The position numbers and the translations under genes are program-made. From contig CACWXY010000031.1 in the NCBI GenBank assembly GCA_902764915.1, forward strand, positions 1 through 41,799: 41,799 nt of DNA, in the 5' to 3' direction. Positions 35,284 to 41,799 of the stretch are shown piece after piece; position 1 is the first letter of the stretch; each line of letters starts with the position of its first letter. The stretch is from an uncultured Eubacteriales bacterium. Lineage in GTDB: Bacteria > Bacillota > Clostridia > Christensenellales > Aristaeellaceae. The notes below the pieces were generated by a model. That model did not search any database. It was not told where the DNA came from and saw nothing but the letters and a program-made list of their open reading frames with translations.

Positions 35284-35286
35284 ATA

Positions 35287-35934
35287 TTATTCCATAATCA
35301 CCATTCGATAACCGGTATTGGGAACGGTCTCGATGCGGTCAGAGCCCAGCTTACGGCGCAGGCGCTGTACGTGTACGTCAACCGTGCGCGTAATGCCAAT
35401 GCTCTGATATCCCCAGGCGGAGCGCAGAAGATCTTCTCTGGTGAGTACCTGGCCCGGAGACTTCATCATGACATGCAGCAGTTCGAACTCCTGCGATGTC
35501 AGCTGCAGTGGAGCGCCTCGCAGGTAGACATTGCGCTTATCGACCTCCATACGCAGACTTCCGGCTATCAGAAGACGATCCTGCTCCAGCAGAAGATGCA
35601 GAACGCGTCTGATAATGGAATCGGTGTCTTCTCCTTCTTCAGCTACGTCAGAGGATTTCCGGTACAGCGACTGCACGTGCGCTGAATTCTTGGGAGAACA
35701 CTGTGTAAAGAGAATCGGAAGATCACGGTTCGCCATGCGCTCCAGAAGATCGGAGGACTCCTTCCAGTTGACTCTCACGTCCATAATGACCAGAAATGTA
35801 TTGTCTTCGGAAATCCGGTCATGGCATTCTTCCACACTATGTAAGGTGGCTGTCTCCAGACGCAGAGGCCGGAAAACCTCAGCCCAGTCTGTCTGAGCGT
35901 AGGCCAGCGGTTCGAGTACCAAGATATCTGCCAT
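35287..35934 (-). CDS. Orphan OmpR/PhoB-type response regulator with degenerate receiver
   Basis: A 215-residue regulator. Residues 1-115 resemble a receiver domain, but the acidic pair at the end of the first strand is reduced to EP (Glu8-Pro9). Asp52 in IMDVRVN stands where the phosphate acceptor would be; Thr77 and Lys93 may be the other conserved positions. Residues about 123-215 are a clear winged-helix effector domain (LTSQEFELLHVMMKSPGQVLTREDLLRSAW, RRKLGSDRIETVPNTGYRM). There is no histidine kinase in the window. The start is the ATG at 35934 with GGAGGTAAAGC upstream; a longer frame to 36018 lacks such a site. Confidence 0.9.
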   Translation of the reverse strand: MADILVLEPLAYAQTDWAEVFRPLRLETATLHSVEECHDRISEDNTFLVIMDVRVNWKESSDLLERMANRDLPILFTQCSPKNSAHVQSLYRKSSDVAEEGEDTDSIIRRVLHLLLEQDRLLIAGSLRMEVDKRNVYLRGAPLQLTSQEFELLHVMMKSPGQVLTREDLLRSAWGYQSIGITRTVDVHVQRLRRKLGSDRIETVPNTGYRMVIME

Positions 35935-36022
35935 ACGCTTTACCTCCGATCTGTCGTAGTTGCAGGGAAACAAAACATTCCTGTTATATAGACGAATCAG
36001 AAACGACTTTTGTTTCATTACC

Positions 36023-36039
36023 TGTCAAAGAAATGTTAA
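36023..36039 (-). promoter_or_regulatory. Direct repeat TTAACA-N5-TTGACA upstream of the regulator
   Basis: On the minus strand TTAACA (36034-36039) and TTGACA (36023-36028) are spaced start to start by 11 bp, the layout of PhoP/OmpR-family half-sites in Gram-positive bacteria. It lies about 90 bp upstream of the regulator ATG. TTGACA could also be a -35 box, though no -10 sits 17 bp from it. Autoregulation is a guess. Confidence 0.35.
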
Positions 36040-36072
36040 GGACTACAATGGGGCTAGGATATACGCGCAGTT

Positions 36073-36765
36073 TTATGTGGATGCACTTTCATCCACATGA
36101 TCTGCTTCCGGTACTTCATCTGCGGCAGCAGAATCGCCTTCAGGGAGGAATTCACGCAGCAGAATGCGGAACAGTGCTTCACTGCCTTCGTCATTGCCAT
36201 TGAGTATGCGGATGGACAGGAACAGATTGTCACTGCCATAGACATACTGGCTGAGACCAGTAAATCCGGTTGCGGGAATCCCATAGAGATGACGCTCCTC
36301 CGTCTCGCGGTTCTTTCTCCAGCCACGCTCCAGGTTGATGCCGGCCTTCTCGCACATCTCGACGATACCGTCAACTTCATCCAGAGCCACGAACAGACCG
36401 TCACTGGCATATGACTGGAAGTTGTCCCGGGGCAGAAGGAAAACATCACCTTCACCGGCTGCCACGTGTGTATACAGCACCATAAGCCCGTTGGTATCGT
36501 CAGGTACCGTAAAGAGCGGTACGATTTCTTTCATATCGGGCATTTCAGCACTTCGGATGTTTTCCAGATACTGGCTGAAAGCCTCATTTTCCCCATAACC
36601 GTACACATACACTTCGACTTTTTCGTTTTCCGGTGTTCTGGGGGCGGTCATGGTGAAGAAGAGATTCCAGAAGAAGAATATGAGGAGAACAGACATTGCA
36701 TATTTCCACCAGGAATACTGAAAATGATTCCGCAGGACCCTGGCGTTTACAGGTGTTTTGATCAT
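36073..36765 (-). CDS. Membrane-anchored protein of unknown function
   Basis: A 230-residue protein with a basic N-terminus, one membrane segment (about 21-39) and a large outer domain. The domain (VEVYVYGYGENEAFSQYLENI, GEGDVFLLPRDNFQSYASDGLFVALDEV) has a look of periplasmic-binding folds with an Asp/Tyr-rich surface, but I recognise no family. The last 25 residues are very acidic. It begins 27 bp after the lysS stop, behind AAAGGGATCTCTT, and ends 138 bp before the regulator start. It may be read through from greA-lysS or be a partner of the regulator; this cannot be decided here. Confidence 0.8.
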   Translation of the reverse strand: MIKTPVNARVLRNHFQYSWWKYAMSVLLIFFFWNLFFTMTAPRTPENEKVEVYVYGYGENEAFSQYLENIRSAEMPDMKEIVPLFTVPDDTNGLMVLYTHVAAGEGDVFLLPRDNFQSYASDGLFVALDEVDGIVEMCEKAGINLERGWRKNRETEERHLYGIPATGFTGLSQYVYGSDNLFLSIRILNGNDEGSEALFRILLREFLPEGDSAAADEVPEADHVDESAST

Positions 36766-36792
36766 AAGAGATCCCTTTCCGGATGGGATAGA

Positions 36793-38283
36793 TTACTTTC
36801 CCAGAGGCTTCATGGTGGGGAAGAGCAGCACATCACGGATGGTCGGACTGTTCGTGAGAAGCATGACAAGGCGGTCTACACCGAATCCAAGGCCTGCCGT
36901 CGGCGGCATACCGTATTCCAGCGCAGTTACAAAGTCCTCGTCCACCTCAGCCTTGATGCCTTCGGCCATGCGCTTTTCGGCCTGCAATTCAAACCGACGG
37001 CGCTGATCGATTGGATCATTGAGCTCGGAGAAAGCATTGCCCATCTCATGTCCGGTAATGAAGTATTCAAAGCGTTCTGTGAGCTCCGGATTATCGGGAC
37101 AGCGCTTCGCCAGGGGAGAGATTTCAACCGGATAATCCAGAATAAAGGTGGGCTGAATCAGCTTTTCCTCTACATAGGCATCAAAGAGAGCTTCCAGGCA
37201 CTTGCCGCGGCCATCTGTCTTCTCGGTTTCAATTCCCATCTTTGCCAGGCATCCGCGAGCTTCCTCATCACTTTTCCAGTCCGTCCAGTCTACGCCGCAG
37301 GCTTCCTTTACGGCATCGGCCATTGTAATGCGCTTCCAGGGAGCTTTCATGTGAATGATCTGCCCCTGATATTCGATATCCGTTGTCCCCAGTGCCTTGA
37401 GACAGATGAACTCATACATCTGTTCCACCAGTTCCATGTACTGATGATAGTTGGCATATGCCTCATAGAGTTCAACGGATGTGAATTCCGGATTGTGCGT
37501 CGCATCCATACCTTCGTTACGGAAGATGCGTCCGACCTCATACACACGCTCAAAGCCGCCAACGATGAGGCGCTTGAGATAGAGTTCTGTTTCAATGCGC
37601 AGAAGCATGTCGATATCCAGCGCATTATGATGGGTACGGAAGGGACGTGCAGAGGCACCGATCTCCACTGTCTGCAGAACCGGTGTATCTACTTCCAGAT
37701 AGCCACGGCCGTCAAGAAATTCACGGATCCCGGAGATGATAGCGGAACGCTTGCGGAATGTATCACGCACCTCAGGATTGACAATCGTATCTACATAGCG
37801 CTGACGATAGCGAAGATCCGGGTCAGTCAGTCCGTGAAACTTTTCGGGGAGTACTTTCAAGGACTTGCACAGAAGGGTCAGGGACGTAGCATGCACTGAA
37901 ACCTCGCCCGTCTTGGTTTTGAATACCGTTCCGGTGACACCGAAGATATCACCGATGTCATCCGATTTGAAAGCGGCATAGGCTTCTTCGCCCACATCAT
38001 CCCGACGCACATAGAACTGAATGTCTCCCTGGCCATCAAGAAGATGTGCAAAGCTGGCTTTGCCCATGATGCGCCGGGCTGTCATGCGCCCTGCAATGGA
38101 GACTGTCTGGCCTTCCAGCGTGTCAAACTGATCAATAATCTCCCTGGAATGATGGGTGACGTCAAAGCGTGTGATCAGATAAGGGTTCTGTCCTGCATCA
38201 ATCAGGGACTGCAATTTCTGTCTGCGAATAATCTCCTGCTCACTGAGCTTGGGCGTATGGGGTGTTACAGGGTAATCAGCCAT
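36793..38283 (-). CDS. lysS: Lysyl-tRNA synthetase, class II
   Basis: Charges tRNA-Lys with lysine in the cytosol. The 496 residues have an N-terminal OB-fold anticodon domain ([21 protein letters not shown]) and the class II core: motif 2 in [17 protein letters not shown] and motif 3 in [13 protein letters not shown], with [27 protein letters not shown] between. The typical AGGAAARPF segment reads EIGASARPF here, a small departure from the common text. AAAGGAGCTCTCAGC precedes the ATG. It follows greA by 24 bp, an order (greA-lysS) known in many Bacillota. Confidence 0.96.
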   Translation of the reverse strand: MADYPVTPHTPKLSEQEIIRRQKLQSLIDAGQNPYLITRFDVTHHSREIIDQFDTLEGQTVSIAGRMTARRIMGKASFAHLLDGQGDIQFYVRRDDVGEEAYAAFKSDDIGDIFGVTGTVFKTKTGEVSVHATSLTLLCKSLKVLPEKFHGLTDPDLRYRQRYVDTIVNPEVRDTFRKRSAIISGIREFLDGRGYLEVDTPVLQTVEIGASARPFRTHHNALDIDMLLRIETELYLKRLIVGGFERVYEVGRIFRNEGMDATHNPEFTSVELYEAYANYHQYMELVEQMYEFICLKALGTTDIEYQGQIIHMKAPWKRITMADAVKEACGVDWTDWKSDEEARGCLAKMGIETEKTDGRGKCLEALFDAYVEEKLIQPTFILDYPVEISPLAKRCPDNPELTERFEYFITGHEMGNAFSELNDPIDQRRRFELQAEKRMAEGIKAEVDEDFVTALEYGMPPTAGLGFGVDRLVMLLTNSPTIRDVLLFPTMKPLGK

Positions 38284-38307
38284 GCTGAGAGCTCCTTTCG
38301 ATAGGGG

Positions 38308-38784
38308 TTAGCGCTTGATTTCCAGGACTTCAAAGTGCAGAATACCGACCGGGACTTCCACTTCGGCAACATCGCCGACGCGCAGGCCGACCAGAGCATG
38401 GCCGACTGCGGATTCATCGGAGATTCGATTGTTGAAAGGATCGGATTCCTGGGCGCCGACAATGGAGTATTCGATCTCTTCATTCTGGTCCTGATCCAGT
38501 ACACGTACAGTTGTGCCGACTGAAACTGTGTCAGTGTTGATTTCATCGTCGGAAACAACTTCCAGACGCGCAATTTCGTCCTGCAGATAAGCAATGCGGG
38601 TTTCATTTTCCGTCTGCTTGTTTTTGGCTTCGGTATATTCTGCATTTTCAGAAAGGTCGCCATAACTGCGCGCAAATTCGATTTCCTTGGCAATCTCGTT
38701 GCGTGTGACACCAATGCGGTGATCCAGTTCATCCTGCAGCTTGCGCAGACCTTCTGCGGTAATACGTTTTTTCTGCTCTGCCAT
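38308..38784 (-). CDS. greA: Transcription elongation factor GreA
   Basis: Rescues backtracked RNA polymerase by stimulating its transcript cleavage. The 158-residue protein has the N-terminal coiled coil (LRKLQDELDHRI...) whose tip carries YGDLSENAEYTEAK with Asp43 and Glu46, the two acidic residues that coordinate magnesium. The C-terminal FKBP-like domain ends YSIVGAQESDP...ISDESAVGHALVGLRVGDVAEV. The start is the ATG at 38784; a GTG at 38796 overlaps the AAGGAG site and is less likely. It is the first gene of the greA-lysS unit. Confidence 0.96.
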   Translation of the reverse strand: MAEQKKRITAEGLRKLQDELDHRIGVTRNEIAKEIEFARSYGDLSENAEYTEAKNKQTENETRIAYLQDEIARLEVVSDDEINTDTVSVGTTVRVLDQDQNEEIEYSIVGAQESDPFNNRISDESAVGHALVGLRVGDVAEVEVPVGILHFEVLEIKR

Positions 38785-38869
38785 AATGCAAAGCACTCCT
38801 TTCGGGGCCTTAACTGGCCAGATATAATAATGAACACCCCAGCAGATGCATGGGGCGGTACAAGGACCT

Positions 38870-38899
38870 TTGTCAGTTGCGCTGACTCTGAGGTATTAT
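38870..38899 (+). promoter_or_regulatory. Predicted promoter for the DUF4340 gene, sharing its -10 with greA
   Basis: TTGTCA (38870-38875) and TATTAT (38894-38899) are 18 bp apart, one mismatch each from consensus. The -10 overlaps the greA -10 on the other strand by five bases. A leader of about 97 nt would precede the GTG at 39003. Confidence 0.55.
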
Positions 38900-38923
38900 A
38901 GACACTCGGGATAGGCTTGTCAA
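38895..38923 (-). promoter_or_regulatory. greA-lysS promoter (perfect consensus)
   Basis: On the minus strand TTGACA (38918-38923) and TATAAT (38895-38900) match consensus completely at 17-bp spacing. This is the strongest promoter in the window. Confidence 0.9.
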
Positions 38924-39002
38924 CGCAGGTGCGGACGGCGAGCCCTTGAAGGAAGCGGGATTCCGTGGCTTTCAGGGAACGAAGAATAAGGAGGCGAATC
39001 CT

Positions 39003-40451
39003 GTGCAACCAGTGAAAAGAAAGCAGCCAAAGCAAAAAAAGCTCCCCCTGGGCGTGACTTTTGTTCTGGGAGTCATCCTTCTTGGCGTACTGCTGGCTGG
39101 CATATTTGAAGATCATTCCGCTCCGTCTGTGACAGTGGCGGAAAGTACAGCCACCTATCGTACGCTTTTTGCCACGGATACGGAAGATGTCGTGTCCATT
39201 GAGGTCACACATGCGGATGGGGACTGCTGGCGCGCAGAACAGAAAAGCGAAGGCATACTCTATGATGACAGAGGGTTTTCTGTGGATGCGACGCTGTCCA
39301 GAGCACTGCTCTCCGAGGCGGCAGTGATTGCCTGTGAGGAGGTGGTTGCAGACAGCAGACAGGATTATGAAGCGAACCTGGACATGTATGGGCTGGATGA
39401 GCCCAGAGCAAGTGTCTGCATCACATATAGGGATGGGAAGGTTATCTGGCTCTGGATCGGTGGACCCTATACGCAGTCGGATGTGTCGTATGATTATATG
39501 ACATGGTCGGAGAGTGAAGAACTGTTTGGCATAAGCCGTGCATCGCGCAATGAATGGATGATCAGCGCGGCCATGCTGCATCCGGTACCGGAACTGATGA
39601 TTCATGGCGCCCGATGTGACCGGATTGAGATTTCGTTCAATGGACGGGAAAATGTGTGGGCCCTTGATGGTGCAGTGAGCGATGAGACCGCATCGGATAA
39701 CTGGCGCATCCTGTCACCGGTCTCTTATCTGTGTGATGGTGAGGCGATGCGGACACTGCTCAGCAGTCTGCAGTCCCTGCGGCTGGGAGGATATGAATGT
39801 GAGGCGGATGCAGCATCGCTTGCATCTTACGGTTTCCTGTCTCCCCAGGGACGGATTGCAGTTCATCTGAGTGAAGGCCTCGGCACGCAGGTCAACAAAG
39901 AAGGCGTTGCCGAGCCGCTGGTCTATGAGGAAAGTGAAGTGATTCTTTCTATCGGAGGATCGAAGAATGACTTTGTGGATTATGTATGCTATGAAGGCGC
40001 AATCTATCGGATGAGCCGGATTATGCTGTCCCCGGTGCTGGAAAAGGATGCGGAGGAGACGCTGCTGCGCTATGTTACGCGAATCGCCGGAGAAAACATA
40101 CGGGAACTGTCAGTAACTGAAAACGGAGAAGAAGTGCGCCATTATGTGATCACAGAGGTTACAGGCATGGACGGAGATACTGCCAGACAGGTTTTTGAGG
40201 GAGAACGTGAGATTCCTTATGCGACATTCCTAGCGCGGTATTCTGTGCTGGAACAGGCGACTGTAGCCGGGCGTGTGGAGGCGGACTTTATTCCGGATGC
40301 GGATGAACAGACGGTCATTACGCTGTGGGATCAGTGGGGCAGTGAATTCTCGATTACACTCTGTCCCATGGACCGCACTTTTGACGCTGTCAGGCTTATG
40401 GACAGTGACTGGCTTTTCTATATTCCGAGAAATCTGTTTGCCGAACTGTAG
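39003..40451 (+). CDS. DUF4340-type membrane protein
   Basis: A 482-residue protein. A Lys/Gln-rich start is followed by one membrane segment (about 16-34) and a large extracytoplasmic part. The text TEDVVSIEVTHADGDCWRAEQKSEGILYDDRGFSVDATLSRALLSEAAVIACEEVV and the following LDMYGLDEPRASVCITYRDGK (quoted by its landmarks MYGLDEP and VSIEV) is typical of DUF4340, in which a pattern near GLDxP recurs. Such proteins often stand next to GldG-like ABC transporters, but none is here. The GTG at 39003 has AAGGAGG eight bases upstream; the TTG at 38946 further up has no proper site. Confidence 0.82.
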   Translation: MQPVKRKQPKQKKLPLGVTFVLGVILLGVLLAGIFEDHSAPSVTVAESTATYRTLFATDTEDVVSIEVTHADGDCWRAEQKSEGILYDDRGFSVDATLSRALLSEAAVIACEEVVADSRQDYEANLDMYGLDEPRASVCITYRDGKVIWLWIGGPYTQSDVSYDYMTWSESEELFGISRASRNEWMISAAMLHPVPELMIHGARCDRIEISFNGRENVWALDGAVSDETASDNWRILSPVSYLCDGEAMRTLLSSLQSLRLGGYECEADAASLASYGFLSPQGRIAVHLSEGLGTQVNKEGVAEPLVYEESEVILSIGGSKNDFVDYVCYEGAIYRMSRIMLSPVLEKDAEETLLRYVTRIAGENIRELSVTENGEEVRHYVITEVTGMDGDTARQVFEGEREIPYATFLARYSVLEQATVAGRVEADFIPDADEQTVITLWDQWGSEFSITLCPMDRTFDAVRLMDSDWLFYIPRNLFAEL

Positions 40452-40543
40452 CACAGAGCTTATGGCTTCTGCGCAGGGGCCAGTGCTGTGGAAAGACCGA
40501 AAAAGGGCTGTCTGCCGGGAAGCACACTGCTGCAAGGGGCGGA

Positions 40544-41329
40544 TTATGAGGGAAGATATCCCATATAGCGGAGCCAGGATTCCAGAAGCGAAGACCACTG
40601 GCTGGCATGCTGAATTGCCGGTGTATCCTCTGTGCACAGCCCCAGACCATGATGCCCGTGGGGAAACAGATGCGCTTCACAGGCGACTCCGTGTTCCCAG
40701 AGAGCATGCATATAATCCAGACTCCCAATCACGGGAACGGTGGCGTCTTCAAATGTATGAAACAGGAAACAGGGTGGTGTCTGGCTGTCTACAAGATAGG
40801 CTGGAGTCAGTGCTTCGCCTGATTCCAGCACCTTGTCTCCCAGCAGGTTTTCCCCGCTTCCGGTATGAGCCCCGAGACGCTTGGATACCAAGTGAATCAC
40901 GGGATAGCAGAGAATCTGCGCATTAGGGCGTGCGCAGACATCAGTATGAATTTCACCGGGGAGCCTTTCCATATAGGTGGAAGTCAGAGCGGCCAGATGT
41001 CCGCCAGCGGAAGAACCCATAATCAGAACCTTATCGGGGGAAAGCCCAAGGGTATCAGCGTGCATGCGCACATAGCGCACCGCTTCCCGGGCATCCAGAA
41101 GCTGATCAGGAAAATGATTCGGAGCAGTGCGATAGGCACATACAATGGCTGTCATGCCGCGTTCCTGGAACCACTCCGCATAGCTTCTGCCTTCATGCGG
41201 GGCGAGCATGACATATCCGCCACCGGGCAGAATGACAACACAGGCATCAGTGGCAGCTGATGCGGGACGATAGATTTCCAGCGTTGCCTCGGGATGCTCT
41301 TCCCAGAGAGAAAGACGTTCACAGGACAC
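40544..41329 (-). CDS. Alpha/beta-hydrolase (esterase, acetyl-xylan-esterase-like)
   Basis: A 261-residue serine hydrolase. The oxyanion segment is ILPGGGYVM (33-41), the nucleophile elbow GSSAGG with Ser107, and Asp195 (HTFEDATVP) and His227 (HGHHGLG) complete the triad. It has no signal peptide and so is cytosolic. This is the BD-FAE/AXE type of small esterase that removes acetyl or acyl groups from sugars. The start is GTG at 41329, eight bases after AAGGAGGG. It stands alone on the minus strand. The 92 bp to the DUF4340 stop show no clear terminator. Confidence 0.9.
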   Translation of the reverse strand: MSCERLSLWEEHPEATLEIYRPASAATDACVVILPGGGYVMLAPHEGRSYAEWFQERGMTAIVCAYRTAPNHFPDQLLDAREAVRYVRMHADTLGLSPDKVLIMGSSAGGHLAALTSTYMERLPGEIHTDVCARPNAQILCYPVIHLVSKRLGAHTGSGENLLGDKVLESGEALTPAYLVDSQTPPCFLFHTFEDATVPVIGSLDYMHALWEHGVACEAHLFPHGHHGLGLCTEDTPAIQHASQWSSLLESWLRYMGYLPS

Positions 41330-41419
41330 AGGAAGCCCTCCTTATTTGCGATCACTTAAACGGGGAGGATTGTATCGCTGCGTGCCTCTGCCGTCAACAC
41401 ACTGAACATCCCAAAACAA

Positions 41420-41450
41420 AAAAATGAGATGGCCATGCCATCTCATTTTT
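41420..41450 (-). terminator. Terminator of the partial gene at the window end
   Basis: A perfect 14-bp stem AAAAATGAGATGGC/GCCATCTCATTTTT with a 3-nt loop has T runs on both strands. It lies 13 bp beyond the stop of the gene at 41464 and ahead of the esterase gene on the same strand. Confidence 0.9.
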
Positions 41451-41463
41451 TGGAGCCAGATTA

Positions 41464-41799
41464 TTACTGCTGCGGTGCGGTGAAGCTGATCTGCGTAGCA
41501 CCAGTCAGTGCGTCCTGCGCCAGTAGGGAGATCGGAACGGTCTCGAAATGCAGGGTCGGGAAGCTGCCTTCATAGCCGCTTTCCGTCTTGAAGGTCAGGG
41601 CATGCTGGAAGAATTCCTTGCCGGTCTTGTCAGCCTTTGTGGTCATTTCGATCACCAGGGAAGCGCCGTCATCCAGGCCTTCTGCAGCATAGTTTTCGCC
41701 CTGCTCGCCGGTGTAGCTGTCCACGAGATAGAGCTCGGTGACCTTTTCGCCGGTTACGTTGTATACGGTGTAGGCGCAGGTGACGTCAGGTGCAAAGAA
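41464..41799 (-). CDS. 3' part of a gene of unknown function (5' end outside the window)
   Basis: An open frame with no stop runs to the window edge and gives at least 111 residues, ending SFTAPQQ. Text such as TVYNVTGEKVTELYLVDSYT and LDDGASLVIEMTTKADKTG suggests a beta-rich, possibly exported protein, but the family is not recognised and the start and any signal peptide are missing. A GTG within it (41724) is unlikely to be the start because the frame and its protein-like text continue upstream. Confidence 0.75.
   Translation of the reverse strand, partial: FFAPDVTCAYTVYNVTGEKVTELYLVDSYTGEQGENYAAEGLDDGASLVIEMTTKADKTGKEFFQHALTFKTESGYEGSFPTLHFETVPISLLAQDALTGATQISFTAPQQ

Noticed and set aside
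38265-39605. 446-residue minus frame across the greA region
   Set aside because: It crosses greA in another frame and both promoters; no ribosome site or known domain.

Overview
The window reads as a chromosomal segment from a low-to-mid-GC Gram-positive bacterium, most likely Bacillota, class Clostridia, of the anaerobic gut type. The support is the Firmicutes gene order tilS-hpt-ftsH, a VanW protein, a secreted M16C peptidase with SLH-like repeats, strong AAGGAGG-type Shine-Dalgarno sites, sigma-A-like promoters, and GTG and TTG starts. I see no rRNA, tRNA, CRISPR array, transposase, integrase or prophage gene. The assignment below class level is a guess.

Region 1 (1-10.7 kb). pyrG (CTP synthase) is on the minus strand with its own promoter and terminator. 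Divergent from it runs a plus-strand cluster: a repeat-rich membrane protein, tilS, hpt, ftsH, a PHP phosphoesterase and a large VanW-family membrane protein. Several of these genes overlap by ATGA, so they probably form one operon ending at a hairpin near 10.68 kb.

Region 2 (10.76-19.5 kb, minus strand). This is a nine-gene operon. From the promoter it reads oppA, oppB, oppC, oppD, oppF, pcp, pxpB, pxpC, pxpA. It joins an oligopeptide ABC importer to pyroglutamyl-peptidase and the three-subunit 5-oxoprolinase. As a unit it looks like a complete import-and-conversion route from pyroglutamyl peptides to glutamate. A promoter, a leader hairpin, an oppA-oppB intercistronic hairpin and upstream palindrome and tandem repeats are visible.

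Region 3 (19.8-29.3 kb). Single genes or small units: a YcaQ/AlkX-like winged-helix glycosylase, a gene-poor 0.76-kb stretch with a terminator, fba (class II aldolase), a DUF4279 protein followed by a eukaryote-type glycogen branching enzyme, and a 1139-residue secreted M16C metallopeptidase ending in SLH-like repeats.

Region 4 (29.6-35.3 kb). A carbohydrate-use locus: a divergent AraC regulator, a GPH-family sugar:cation symporter, a TM2 protein, a NagZ-type GH3 glycosidase and a HAD hydrolase, closed by a bidirectional terminator.

Region 5 (35.3-41.8 kb). On the minus strand: greA, lysS, a membrane-anchored unknown and an orphan OmpR-type regulator with a degenerate receiver. A DUF4340 membrane protein diverges from greA, and the two promoters appear to share one -10 element. 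The window ends with an alpha/beta hydrolase and the 3' part of an unknown gene, both on the minus strand.

No wholly new system is proven here. The strongest candidates for new biology are the pyroglutamyl-peptide operon, the SLH-tailed M16C protease, the NPYGQQG-repeat membrane protein and the orphan regulator with its membrane-protein neighbour.
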